Positions 19,153 to 29,034 of a stretch of DNA of 64,000 nucleotides are shown here, in pieces; the stretch's first letter is position 1, and each line of letters starts with the position of its first letter. The translations under genes were made by a program, and so were the position numbers. Under the pieces are notes generated by a model. That model was not told the origin of the DNA, did no database searches, and saw only the letters and a list, made by a program, of their open reading frames with translations. The stretch is from an uncultured Tolumonas sp. Its GTDB lineage: Bacteria; Pseudomonadota; Gammaproteobacteria; Enterobacterales; Aeromonadaceae. The stretch lies in the NCBI RefSeq assembly GCF_963678185.1, contig NZ_OY782757.1, forward strand, positions 372,001 through 436,000, in the 5' to 3' direction.

Positions 19153-20118
19153 ATGATGAATAAACAAAAAATATTGGTAGTAATGTCTATGCTTGTGCTT
19201 CCACTGATGTCTAGCGCAAAAAATATAGATAGTCAGACTATCGATGTAAAAATGACAGTACCACCTATTAGAATGGAATCTGATCTGGCATATTCACTGA
19301 CCTACAATAATATGGGTCGTCCAATCCAGTTATATATGGATTTAATTCAACCCTATTCTGAAAAGCCATCTCCTGCCGTAGTATTTATTACAGGCGGTGG
19401 ATTTATGGATGCACCGAAATCTAAATTTGTCGGGCAACGAGTTGATATGGCGCGAGCGGGCTATGTTGTTGCAAGCATTGATTATCGTGTCGTTCCAATG
19501 GTCACATTCCCTGGGCCTGTGGAAGATGCTAAAACGGCAGTTCGATATTTGAAAGCGCATGCAGCACAATTTAATATTGATCCAAATAAAATTGCGGTCA
19601 TGGGTGAATCTGCTGGCGGTTATTTAGCTGCAATGGTTGCGACAACTAATGGCAATCGTGATTTTGATAAGGGTGAATATCTCGACCAAAATAGTGATGT
19701 GCAAGCTGCGGTTGATTTATATGGGTTGTCAGACCTGACGAGTGTCGGTGCTGACTTTTCTAAAGATATTCAAGAAGCACACAAATCACCGGCGATACCT
19801 GAAGCAATGTTAGTGAACGGTATTCCATGGCAGGGTGGTGGTTCGATTCTAAGTGATTTGAATAAAGCAAAGAAAGCGAACCCAATTACTTATATATCAC
19901 AAAAAACACCACCATTTTTATTGATGAATGGTGATGCGGATAATGTGGTATCACCGAGCCAAAATAAAATACTGCATGAAGCCTTAATCAAACATGATGT
20001 TAAATCAACACATTATATTGTGAAGGGTGCTGATCATGCCGGTTTTTTATGGTATCAACCACAAATCATGGATACGGTAATTAAATTTTTAGATGAAAAT
20101 CTGAAAAATAAGAAATAG
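19153..20118 (+). CDS. Exported alpha/beta-hydrolase, probable carbohydrate esterase
   Basis: A 321-residue alpha/beta-hydrolase of the acetyl-esterase/lipase (Aes, BD-FAE) type. It has a signal peptide (MMNKQKILVVMSMLVLPLMS, then SAK), an oxyanion-like FITGGGF segment, the nucleophile elbow GESAGGY, an Asp in NGDADNVV and a His in KGADHAGF. It should be periplasmic and may remove acyl groups (acetyl, feruloyl) from the incoming glycoside before PTS transport. It follows the porin gene by 37 bases and is followed by a terminator, so porin and hydrolase probably form one unit. Confidence 0.8.
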   Translation: MMNKQKILVVMSMLVLPLMSSAKNIDSQTIDVKMTVPPIRMESDLAYSLTYNNMGRPIQLYMDLIQPYSEKPSPAVVFITGGGFMDAPKSKFVGQRVDMARAGYVVASIDYRVVPMVTFPGPVEDAKTAVRYLKAHAAQFNIDPNKIAVMGESAGGYLAAMVATTNGNRDFDKGEYLDQNSDVQAAVDLYGLSDLTSVGADFSKDIQEAHKSPAIPEAMLVNGIPWQGGGSILSDLNKAKKANPITYISQKTPPFLLMNGDADNVVSPSQNKILHEALIKHDVKSTHYIVKGADHAGFLWYQPQIMDTVIKFLDENLKNKK

Positions 20119-20169
20119 GAACCCCAATTCTTTTTCTTTCCTTGTGTGTGTTATTTCCCCGTGTCGGAT

Positions 20170-20194
20170 GGCAAGAGACTCTCTTGCCTTTTTT
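20170..20194 (+). terminator. Rho-independent terminator after hydrolase gene
   Basis: GGCAAGAG (20170-20177) pairs with CTCTTGCC (20181-20188) over a 3-base loop, followed by a T run. It separates the porin/hydrolase unit from the PTS IIB gene. Confidence 0.85.
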
Positions 20195-20234
20195 CTCATG
20201 TTTTTATTTGGTGTATTAAATAGGGCGTTTTGAA

Positions 20235-20540
20235 ATGAAAAAAATATTTTTGTGCTGTGCTGCTGGCATGTCAACCAGTATGGTGATGAATAAAATGAAA
20301 CAAGCCGCCGAGACAAAAGGTGTTGATGTTCAGATCATTGCTGTCGCCATGGATGATTTTGATAGAACACTGCCTCTGTATGATTGCTGCTTATTGGGCC
20401 CGCAGATCAAATACAAATTTGAAGAATTTAAGAAAAAAGCAGATTCAGCAGGTAAAAAAATCGCCGTTATTAATAACATGGATTACGGCATGATGCGTGG
20501 CGATAAAATTCTTGCCGATGCATTAGCGTTGTTAGCTTAA
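20235..20540 (+). CDS. PTS EIIB, lactose/cellobiose family
   Basis: A 101-residue cytoplasmic phosphocarrier subunit of the cellobiose-type PTS. The phosphorylated cysteine is Cys8 in the CAAGMSTS motif directly after the first beta strand, and the length is normal. It takes phosphate from IIA and gives it to the sugar in IIC. AGGG lies about 9 bases before the start. The IIA and GH1 genes follow at 45 and 56 bases, forming a compact unit. Confidence 0.93.
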   Translation: MKKIFLCCAAGMSTSMVMNKMKQAAETKGVDVQIIAVAMDDFDRTLPLYDCCLLGPQIKYKFEEFKKKADSAGKKIAVINNMDYGMMRGDKILADALALLA

Positions 20541-20585
20541 TTATAAAATATAGATTTAATAAACTTTGGGTATTGGAGAAAAATT

Positions 20586-20900
20586 ATGGACATGGAATCA
20601 ACAGTAATGGAGCTGATTATTAACGCGGGTGAAGCACGCAGCTATGCGATGCAGGCGTTATATGCAGCTAAAAAAGGCAATTGGGCAGAAGTAGATACCC
20701 AATTAACTGAGTCATCTGCCGCATCAAAGCGTGCTCATGATGTTCAGACAATGCTCATTGGTTTGGATGAAGGTTGTGGCAAAGTGCCGGTTAATCTCGT
20801 TTTAGTACATGCTCAAGACCATATTATGACGGCCATGTTGGCCCGGGAAATGATTGAAGAGCTAATTGATATTCATCGTCAATTACAAACAAAAGCTTAA
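20586..20900 (+). CDS. PTS EIIA, lactose/cellobiose family
   Basis: A 104-residue helical IIA subunit. The HAQDH motif (H75 to H79) contains the phosphorylated histidine and the metal/trimer aspartate typical of LacF and ChbA proteins. It relays phosphate from HPr to IIB. GGAG precedes the start by 7 bases. It lies between IIB and the phospho-glucosidase gene. Confidence 0.93.
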   Translation: MDMESTVMELIINAGEARSYAMQALYAAKKGNWAEVDTQLTESSAASKRAHDVQTMLIGLDEGCGKVPVNLVLVHAQDHIMTAMLAREMIEELIDIHRQLQTKA

Positions 20901-20953
20901 AAATAAGTTTTCGGTTTAAAACTATTTATTTCAACGAATAATTTATTGGATAG

Positions 20954-22360
<1,407 letters not shown>

Positions 22361-22386
22361 TTAGTAGGTTCTATTATCCTTAATGT

Positions 22387-22420
22387 AAATAGAGGCTGAC
22401 AAACAGTCTCTATTTATTTT
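22387..22420 (+). terminator. Terminator at end of glycoside locus
   Basis: AAATAGAGGCTG pairs with CAGTCTCTATTT with one mismatch around a 5-base loop, followed by ATTTT. It lies 26 bases after the GH1 stop. Confidence 0.75.
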
Positions 22421-22478
22421 GGGCTGACGATGGCATGTATGACGGATGTTAACTGAAAAATTCCCGCTCTCAGACAGA

Positions 22479-23363
22479 TCACGCGCCATGAATTGTGCCT
22501 TGTAAGATCGCGGCAAATTCCGATACGGTCTTATCAAACTGCTGATCATCACCCCACACCATATAGAGCGATGTTGGCCTGATCTGTTGCTCTACATGAA
22601 TGGGTATTAACTCTCCACGTTCAAGCAACGGCTGAATATAGTGTAACGGCAGCCAACCATAACCAACGCCATGTTGGATGGCTGCGACCGCGGCTTCAAT
22701 GGTTGTAAACGTCCAATCGGAATTGGCGGTGATCTTTTTCTTTTCCAATCGCTGAGACTGTTGATCTGCTATCGAAATCAGGGGGTAGCAAGAAAGCTGT
22801 GCAGTAGACAATTGTTGTGTTGACGCATGTAAAGCATGGGTCTGCTGTGCAACAGCAATAAAATCCACGTTCAGCAAAAATTGCCCACTGATCGCTAAAC
22901 CGGCGGGCAAGGGGGTAATGTATAAATCGGCGTCTCGTTCTGTTAGCTGTTTTTCACTTTCGGTGCGTATTATTTCGGTTAAATGCACGCGCGTTTCGGG
23001 GAATTTATCTTGAAATAACCGCAGCGCTTTAAATAAAAACTCTTTAGGGAAGACTACATCAACGACTAAGTTAAGCGTTGGTTTTATCCCTTGCCGTAAA
23101 CTCTGCGCTCGGGATTCCAACTGTAAAAACGCATCAATCAAAGGCTTGGCTTGAGCCAGCATTACTTGCCCCGATTCTGTCAGTGTTGCTTTTCTGCCGG
23201 TCATCCGTAACAACGGAACGCCTAACCGTTCTTGCAACGTATGGAGTGCATAGCTGACCGATGACTGACTTCGGTTCAGAACCTGCGCAGCTTGTGCAAA
23301 ACCATCTTTTTCTATGACGGTTTGTAAGATGAACCACTGTTCTAGCGTCGATTTCGGTAACAT
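22479..23363 (-). CDS. LysR-family regulator divergent from tannase gene
   Basis: A LysR regulator of about 294 residues with an N-terminal winged helix-turn-helix (NRSQSSVSYALHTLQERLG, then LLRMTGRKATLTESG) and a periplasmic-binding-like effector domain. ATG 23363 has GAAG 6 bases upstream; the frame runs back to a TTG at 23375. It is divergent from the second tannase-family gene across 112 bases, the usual arrangement for a LysR regulator and its target. A phenolic ester or acid inducer is an inference from that neighbour. Confidence 0.88.
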   Translation of the reverse strand: MLPKSTLEQWFILQTVIEKDGFAQAAQVLNRSQSSVSYALHTLQERLGVPLLRMTGRKATLTESGQVMLAQAKPLIDAFLQLESRAQSLRQGIKPTLNLVVDVVFPKEFLFKALRLFQDKFPETRVHLTEIIRTESEKQLTERDADLYITPLPAGLAISGQFLLNVDFIAVAQQTHALHASTQQLSTAQLSCYPLISIADQQSQRLEKKKITANSDWTFTTIEAAVAAIQHGVGYGWLPLHYIQPLLERGELIPIHVEQQIRPTSLYMVWGDDQQFDKTVSEFAAILQGTIHGA

Positions 23364-23475
23364 AAAAATCTTCAAAACATCGAAATATTAGATGTATTTT
23401 ATCGGAAAATAACGCTTTTTTATCTGATATTTAGAACTTAATGTGAGGTAACACATTTAAAACGACAAACAAAAC

Positions 23476-25125
23476 ATGACCTTAATCTCTAATCGCTTGT
23501 TTCTGGCACCGTTGGTTGTCAGTGGTTTATTGTGCGCTAATAATGCACTAGCCAATGAATGGCCGGTTGGCTCAAAGCAGTGTCAGGCTATGTTGAAAAA
23601 GCAGCTGCCTGATGTTTCTATTGTCACCGCAAAACGAATCCAGGCCGGTAAAGTCCAGCTTGATAAGAGCAGCGCACTTACTGGGGCCAGTGGTGATGGC
23701 ATTGCGTTACCCGCGCATTGTTTGGTACGCGGTATGATTGGTGAACATACTGGCGCTGATGGCAAGAACTATGGCATTCAGTTTGAGCTTCGCATGCCGG
23801 ATAACTGGCAGGGGCGTTTCATGTTCCAGGGTGGTGGCGGGCTCGATGGCTTCTTAGGTCAGGCGATTGGTAGTGTACCTAGCCACGGCTCTACTGCAAT
23901 GCCATCACTAAGTCGTGGTTATGCAGTAGTCTCGATGGACGGCGGTCATCAAGGCCGCGATGCCAGTTTTGCAGTCGACCAGCAAGCACGTCTCGATTAT
24001 GCCTATGCGGCAATCGGTAAAGTAACGCAGCAGGCTAAATATCTGATTGCCAATTATTATAAAGATACCATTCGCTATTCCTATTTCATGGGCTGCTCGA
24101 ACGGTGGCCGTGAAGCCATGCTGGCGGCACAGCGTTATCCCACCGAATTTAATGGCGTTGTTGTTGGCAATCCGGGTTTTCGGTTAAGTCGCGCTGCGAT
24201 TGGCGAAGCGTGGGACACTCAGCAACTGTTATCAATAGCACCTAAAGATCCGCAGGGCAGGCCCATCTTTTCTCAGGCATTAACACAAGCGGAATTGTCA
24301 TTGGTAAGCCAAGCCGTGCTGGCCAAATGTGATGATAAAGATGGATTAAAGGATGGCATTATTAATAACTATCCTGCCTGCCATTTCGACCCCATTGAGT
24401 TGCAATGCAAAGAGGGGCAATCCACTAACTGTTTAGCTGCTGCCAAAGTCAGCGTAGTGCAAAATGTGTTTGGCGGAGCAAAAGATAGTCAAGGTAAGGC
24501 ACTTTATAGCAGTTGGCCATACGATAGTGGTATCGATGCACCTGGTTGGCGAAGCTGGAAATTAGGATCGTCTGTCGATGCGACAAAGCCGGATGCGCGG
24601 AATATTGTCTTAGGTACAGATTCCCTGTTTCATTATTACATGACACCAGCACAGAACAACGCGGATATGACGACATTCAATTTTGACCGCGATCCCGCCA
24701 AAATTGATGAAATGAGTGCGTTGAATGATGCTGTAGCAACGCAGATGAGCACTTACGTTGCGCGTGGTGGCAAGATGGTCATTTTCCAAGGGCTGTCAGA
24801 TCCTGTTTTCTCTGCCCATGATATCCAAAAGTGGTATGAAGCAACGATTGCGAATACATCACATGGTGACATGGCGCAGCAGCGAAATTGGTCACGACTT
24901 TTTATGGTGCCGGGTATGAATCACTGTGGTGATGGCCCTGCGCTGGATAATTTTGACCCGCTGACAGCCATTGAAGGCTGGGTTGAAAAAAACAACGCGC
25001 CAGACTATATGTCTGCGACAGGAAAAGCCTTTCCAGGTAAAGAACAGCCACTTTGTGCTTATCCACAAACGGCTCATTATGTTGGCGGGGATAGTAACAA
25101 GCTGACATCGTATCAGTGTCAGTAA
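23476..25125 (+). CDS. Secreted tannase/feruloyl esterase family protein
   Basis: A 549-residue member of the tannase/feruloyl esterase family with a signal peptide (MTLISNRLFLAPLVVSGLLC, cleaved near NALA). The nucleophile is in GCSNGG (S208), the Ca-loop-like CDDKDGLKDG is present, and the C-terminal MNHCGDGP supplies the histidine and its neighbouring cysteine. The product should hydrolyse phenolic esters outside the cytoplasm. It is related to, but clearly diverged from, the protein at 3390. It is transcribed away from a LysR gene and ends at a terminator, so it is a single-gene unit. No strong ribosome binding site is visible. Confidence 0.87.
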   Translation: MTLISNRLFLAPLVVSGLLCANNALANEWPVGSKQCQAMLKKQLPDVSIVTAKRIQAGKVQLDKSSALTGASGDGIALPAHCLVRGMIGEHTGADGKNYGIQFELRMPDNWQGRFMFQGGGGLDGFLGQAIGSVPSHGSTAMPSLSRGYAVVSMDGGHQGRDASFAVDQQARLDYAYAAIGKVTQQAKYLIANYYKDTIRYSYFMGCSNGGREAMLAAQRYPTEFNGVVVGNPGFRLSRAAIGEAWDTQQLLSIAPKDPQGRPIFSQALTQAELSLVSQAVLAKCDDKDGLKDGIINNYPACHFDPIELQCKEGQSTNCLAAAKVSVVQNVFGGAKDSQGKALYSSWPYDSGIDAPGWRSWKLGSSVDATKPDARNIVLGTDSLFHYYMTPAQNNADMTTFNFDRDPAKIDEMSALNDAVATQMSTYVARGGKMVIFQGLSDPVFSAHDIQKWYEATIANTSHGDMAQQRNWSRLFMVPGMNHCGDGPALDNFDPLTAIEGWVEKNNAPDYMSATGKAFPGKEQPLCAYPQTAHYVGGDSNKLTSYQCQ

Positions 25126-25146
25126 GCTGCGTTGTTATAACAATTC

Positions 25147-25171
25147 AAAGCCCAGAATTCTGGGCTTTTTT
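25147..25171 (+). terminator. Rho-independent terminator after tannase gene
   Basis: A self-complementary stem AAAGCCCAGAA/TTCTGGGCTTT (25147-25168) is followed by further T residues, 22 bases after the stop codon. Confidence 0.85.
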
Positions 25172-25241
25172 CTGTGCAAAGATAAAGAATTTTTAATTAA
25201 CCTGAATTAGGGATAAAAATTTTAGATAAGAATGGAACCTT

Positions 25242-25303
25242 TTGCCTGTTCCAAGATCTGATCTTTCGACCAAGATTGAACAGACCATAAAAGGAACAGG
25301 CAA
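25242..25303. repeat. 11-bp inverted repeat, spacer 40 bp
   Basis: TTGCCTGTTCC (25242-25252) and its exact complement GGAACAGGCAA (25293-25303) face each other in the gap between the tannase gene and the AraC_N regulator. The spacer contains a CCAAGAT repeat. It may be a mobile-element trace or a structured RNA; no function is recognised. Confidence 0.5.
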
Positions 25304-25403
25304 CAACAACCATCTTGGGGGATCGTGGCAGCAAAGCTAGTCTCAGCCAATGTGGTAAACCACTCTGACTCGTATAACTCTTTCTATATTGATTAACCTA
25401 TTT

Positions 25404-26330
25404 TCAAAAGAGATGACTTTCTTTTGGCCAGGCAGATTTCAATATTCGTTTAATGTCGCGACTTGGCGGCTCTCCGAATAGTCGACGATATTCCCGACTA
25501 AATTGGGACGGGCTCTCATATCCAACACGAAGTGCTGCACTGGCGGCATCGAGGTCTTCATTAATCATCAGTTGGCGAGCATTTTGTAGACGTAAATTCT
25601 TCACATATTGTAAGGGGCTTATACCAACGACTGCTCGGAAATGCTGTCGGAAAACAGATGGACTCATGTAAGCTTTATTTGCAAGGTCGTCTATCGGCAC
25701 ATTCTCTGTGTAGTTCTGCTTTAGCCAGCCAACAACTTTTGATATTTGCTGACTTGGGCATTCAGCCACAGCGAGTTTGCGCAAATTTGGGCCATGCTCG
25801 CTATTGAGTAAACGAATGACTATCTCTCGTTGAATTAGCGGGACGATATAAGAAAGTAGATATGGTTCATTGAGCAACCGGATCAACCGGGTTAGAGCAT
25901 CTTTTATACCTTCATCGAGCGTCGCAATGGATATCGCCCGCAGGGATGGCTTATGGTGTGAAACTATGGGTTCCATTTCTGCGTCTAATTGGCAGATGAT
26001 TTGAGGATCCAACTTTAGCCAGATGCCTAAATAAGGTTTTTCCGAACTCACATCCGTTACATATGAAATCATTGGTAGTTCTAAAGTCGTAATAACTGAC
26101 TGTCCAGCCTTGTGGTCAGAAACGTCTCCTCCCAATGTGACCCGTTTTCCTCCTTGCACAATGACGCCAAGCCCCAAACCAAATGTACAGGGTATCGGCG
26201 TCTTAGTAGTACTACACCGGCAAAGTACCAATTCAGGGATCGGTGTATAAAAGTCACCATCAGTTTGTGCAATATTGCTGACTAAGTTAGCCAGCCAACT
26301 GATATCTTGTTGCAATTGAAACTCTGCCAT
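25404..26330 (-). CDS. AraC-family regulator with AraC_N domain
   Basis: A 308-residue regulator. The N-terminal part matches the AraC_N domain (LGVIVQGGKRVTLGG, followed by ITTLELPMISYV), and the C-terminal part is the double helix-turn-helix (DLANKAYMSPSVFRQHF and VGYESPSQFSREYRRLFG). AAGG lies 6 bases before ATG 26330. It is divergent from the Old Yellow Enzyme gene across about 300 bases that contain an imperfect palindrome. Regulators of this type often sit beside the oxidoreductase they control and respond to electrophiles or small organics. Confidence 0.88.
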   Translation of the reverse strand: MAEFQLQQDISWLANLVSNIAQTDGDFYTPIPELVLCRCSTTKTPIPCTFGLGLGVIVQGGKRVTLGGDVSDHKAGQSVITTLELPMISYVTDVSSEKPYLGIWLKLDPQIICQLDAEMEPIVSHHKPSLRAISIATLDEGIKDALTRLIRLLNEPYLLSYIVPLIQREIVIRLLNSEHGPNLRKLAVAECPSQQISKVVGWLKQNYTENVPIDDLANKAYMSPSVFRQHFRAVVGISPLQYVKNLRLQNARQLMINEDLDAASAALRVGYESPSQFSREYRRLFGEPPSRDIKRILKSAWPKESHLF

Positions 26331-26505
26331 GAACACCTTATATCCCTTGTTTAAACCGCTGTTACTTAGTTTACCAATGAAGAATAGGCTCTAACATCGT
26401 ACTTGGCGAATATCATCAAATTAGGCAAGAATAAAAACATTTTAGGCAAACAGAATCACCGGGCCTCGACCTACACTGCTTTCTATCATAAGTAGTGGGT
26501 TAAGA

Positions 26506-26535
26506 AACGGCTATCGTATCCAATAGATAACCGTT
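26506..26535. promoter_or_regulatory. Imperfect palindrome, candidate AraC/OYE operator
   Basis: AACGGCTATC (26506-26515) faces GATAACCGTT (26526-26535) with 9 of 10 positions paired and a 10-bp spacer. It lies in the divergent gap between the AraC_N regulator and the OYE gene, 100 bases before the OYE start. The rest of this 300-base gap shows nothing recognisable. Confidence 0.4.
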
Positions 26536-26635
26536 CCCGCCCCACGCAGTTCAAGTCGAAAGCGCCTTCCATTTTACTTTAGCAACAAGCGTTAGCTAAA
26601 AGTTGGAGGTGCTAAACCAACGGAGATTTAATTTT

Positions 26636-27793
26636 ATGGCTCAAAATAAATCGCAACTATTTCAGCCTTTTACTTTCCCAAATGGGGTAAGTTTACGCAA
26701 TCGTGCAGTAATGGCGCCAATGACAACGTGGTCAGCTAATCCAGACAGCACTGTTTCTGACCAAGAAATTGCGTACTACCGCGCACGTGTCAATGGTGTT
26801 GGTATGGTCGTGACAGGTTGCACTAGCGTGACACCTAATGGTATTGGCTTTACGGGTGAATTCGCCAGCTACGATGATTGCTTTATCCCCAGCCTTCATC
26901 GTTTAGCAGAAGCAACTAAAAGTGGTGGTGCGCTTTCTGTCTTGCAAATATTTCATGCAGGAAACAAAGCTGTGCCACAACTTATACCGAATGCACGTGT
27001 GGTTAGTGCAAGCGCGTTGACAGTGCCTCCAGGTCCGTTCAGTGATGGAGAAGTGACCAGTGAAGCGCTTAATCAGGAAGAAATTAAAGAAATCATTTCG
27101 GCTTTCGGTGAAACGACGCGCAGAGCTATCGAAGCTGGCTTCGATGGTATAGAGCTACACGGGGCTCATGGTTTTCTTATACAGAACTTTTTCTCTCCTT
27201 TCTTCAATCAACGCAATGATGAATGGGGCGGTTCACTCGAAAACCGTATGCGTTTCCCGCTGGCAGTGGTCCATGAAGTGAAACGAGTGATTGCTGAACA
27301 TGCCAAGCGCCCTTTCGTATTAGGTTACCGCATTTCGCCAGAGGAACTCGAAGACGGAGGTTTACGCCTTGATGACTCATATGTGCTCATCGATCGATTG
27401 ATAGAGAGTGGTGTTGATTACATTCATGCATCTCTTTTTGATATCAAAAATGCGAAACCGATCAACTCGACTGGCGAACAAACCATCGGCGAATTGCTTG
27501 CTACATATGTTGGCGATCGAGCACCTCTGATCGCCGCTGGTCTTGTCCGTACACTGGAAGATGCTGACAAAGCCTTAGCTAGCGGCTTAAAACTCGTTGC
27601 GATCGGACAAGGTTTGGTCATGAACCCGAACTGGCTCGAACTTACCCGAGAAGGCCGCGAAGAAGAAATTAACATCACTCTCGATCCTGAGCGTGTACCA
27701 CAGTTAGTCATTCCCAATAAGTTATGGGAAGTCATTCAAATGGCGAAGGGGTGGTTTAAGCTAGCTAATGAAATAAATGGTGTTTTGGATTGA
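26636..27793 (+). CDS. NADH:flavin oxidoreductase, Old Yellow Enzyme family
   Basis: A 385-residue FMN barrel of the YqjM/thermophilic-like OYE class. It carries RNRAVMAPMTTWSA near the start, GIELHGAHGFLIQNFFSPF (substrate-binding His pair region), and NDEWGGSLENRMRFP. The family reduces electron-poor alkenes and other electrophiles with NAD(P)H. ATG 26636 has GGAG 11 bases upstream; a TTG at 26603 is less likely. It is transcribed away from the AraC_N regulator and followed by a limonene-epoxide-hydrolase-like gene. Confidence 0.87.
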   Translation: MAQNKSQLFQPFTFPNGVSLRNRAVMAPMTTWSANPDSTVSDQEIAYYRARVNGVGMVVTGCTSVTPNGIGFTGEFASYDDCFIPSLHRLAEATKSGGALSVLQIFHAGNKAVPQLIPNARVVSASALTVPPGPFSDGEVTSEALNQEEIKEIISAFGETTRRAIEAGFDGIELHGAHGFLIQNFFSPFFNQRNDEWGGSLENRMRFPLAVVHEVKRVIAEHAKRPFVLGYRISPEELEDGGLRLDDSYVLIDRLIESGVDYIHASLFDIKNAKPINSTGEQTIGELLATYVGDRAPLIAAGLVRTLEDADKALASGLKLVAIGQGLVMNPNWLELTREGREEEINITLDPERVPQLVIPNKLWEVIQMAKGWFKLANEINGVLD

Positions 27794-27884
27794 AGGTATA
27801 GATCAGCTTAAAAAATCATTATTAAGGTGATTTATACCGTTTGCTCTGTATAGAGCGAAGCCCATTTGTTTCCAGGAGATAGCT

Positions 27885-28274
27885 ATGCTTAAAACCCCGC
27901 TAGAAATTGCCGAAGAGTTCTTAGGACTTTGGACTGCTGATCGTATGGAAGACGCTCTTCCCATGCTCACAGAAGATGTATTTTATCACAATGTGCCATT
28001 CCCTGTAATTATTGGCCGGGACGGTGTCCGCCAGTTTCACATTGATTTTGGGTTCGGCAAAGATTGGAGAGCGGAATTTAATATCATCAATATTGCAGTT
28101 GTTGGTAATGTGGTGTTAAGTGAACGACTTGACGTATTTTACCACACCGGTGGTGGAACCATCTCTCTACCTGTGATGGGGGCGCTGACTATTGAAAACG
28201 GAATGATAACTATCTGGCGTGACTATTTTGATCCGACCGATTTTGAAAAGCAGCTTAGCGAGATCAAGCGTTAG
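27885..28274 (+). CDS. Limonene-1,2-epoxide-hydrolase-like protein
   Basis: A 129-residue cone-shaped (SnoaL/LEH fold) protein. The arrangement of ERLDVF, then LPVMGAL, then WRDYFD matches limonene-1,2-epoxide hydrolase, whose Arg/Asp/Asp catalytic set falls in these positions. It may add water to an epoxide or bind a hydrophobic small molecule. AGGAG lies 6 bases before the start. The gene follows the OYE gene by 91 bases and is likely co-regulated, suggesting a two-step detoxification of an unsaturated compound. Confidence 0.72.
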   Translation: MLKTPLEIAEEFLGLWTADRMEDALPMLTEDVFYHNVPFPVIIGRDGVRQFHIDFGFGKDWRAEFNIINIAVVGNVVLSERLDVFYHTGGGTISLPVMGALTIENGMITIWRDYFDPTDFEKQLSEIKR

Positions 28275-28333
28275 TTGTGTTGTGCATTCTTAACCAAAAG
28301 CGTTATGAATTGTTTCTTAGTCAGAGAAAAGAA

Positions 28334-28360
28334 CCCACAGTACATATTGGTGACTGTGGG
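28334..28360. terminator. Hairpin after epoxide-hydrolase-like gene
   Basis: CCCACAGT (28334-28341) pairs with ACTGTGGG (28353-28360). The plus strand has no T run after it, while the complement is followed by TTCTTTTC. A weak or minus-oriented terminator is possible. Confidence 0.35.
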
Positions 28361-28429
28361 CATATCTACTTTAAACAATATACACAAGGCTAGGTATATT
28401 TCAGAACTAGCGAAATAAATGGCGCCCAT

Positions 28430-28792
28430 ATGATTAATAAACAAATTGTTTTCCGCTACATAGAAGCCGAATATGGCATTAACCCCGATTTTCCCTGGAT
28501 GAAATACCCTGAATATGCGGTATTTAGACACGAGAACAATCGTAAATGGTTCTGTCTCGCTATGACGGTCCCACGAGTAAAACTCGGCTTCCAAGGCGAC
28601 GAGATGATTGAAATTATCAATATCAAATGCCCTCCTGAAATCATAGGCAGTTTGCGATCTTCAGCCGGATTCTTACCTGCCTACCACATGAATAAAGAAT
28701 ATTGGGTTACAATTCTCCTTGATGGCACTGTATCTAAGGAGGATATTTTATTTTTCTTAAATCAAAGCTACAGTTTAACTAACGGGAGTTGA
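28430..28792 (+). CDS. MmcQ/YjbR family protein
   Basis: A 120-residue protein of the MmcQ/YjbR family, a small double-wing DNA-binding-like fold of unclear role. Family features seen are YGINPDFPWMKYPEYAVFRH, the NRKWFCLAM strand, and the NKEYWVTILLDG segment near the C-terminus. No good ribosome binding site is visible. It is flanked on the right by IS debris starting about 10 bases after its stop codon. Confidence 0.8.
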   Translation: MINKQIVFRYIEAEYGINPDFPWMKYPEYAVFRHENNRKWFCLAMTVPRVKLGFQGDEMIEIINIKCPPEIIGSLRSSAGFLPAYHMNKEYWVTILLDGTVSKEDILFFLNQSYSLTNGS

Positions 28793-28802
28793 TCTTTCGA
28801 AG

Positions 28803-29033
28803 TGTAGTGGCATAGTGAATTTGGCCGCCTGATTAGAGGTGATATCCTTACTTCATACAATACAGGTGACACTATGGCAAAACCAATCCGTTCTGCTAAT
28901 GCGAGAGCATCATCCTTATAACTTTGCGAATATAGAGCCCGGCTCTCTGTTCGATTGCAGTTTTGGTCATGATCCACCTCTATGAGTTATTTTACTCGTT
29001 TAATGAGGTGTCCAAGAATGCTGGGTCAGATCA
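28803..29033. mobile_element. IS3-type element debris, two fused left ends
   Basis: Read on the minus strand, 29033-29009 begins TGATCTGACCCAGCATTCTT, like an IS3-family terminal repeat. It leads through MTKTAIEQ to SYKDDALALAERIGFA, the start of a typical IS3 orfA, with one frameshift. The homology stops near 28878. From the other side on the plus strand, TGTAGTGGCATAGTGAATTT (28803) followed by a spaced ATG at 28874 looks like another IS3-type left end. I read this as two truncated elements joined head to head. No transposase is intact. The right edge is directly after the efflux gene stop codon. Confidence 0.6.
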
Positions 29034-29034
29034 C

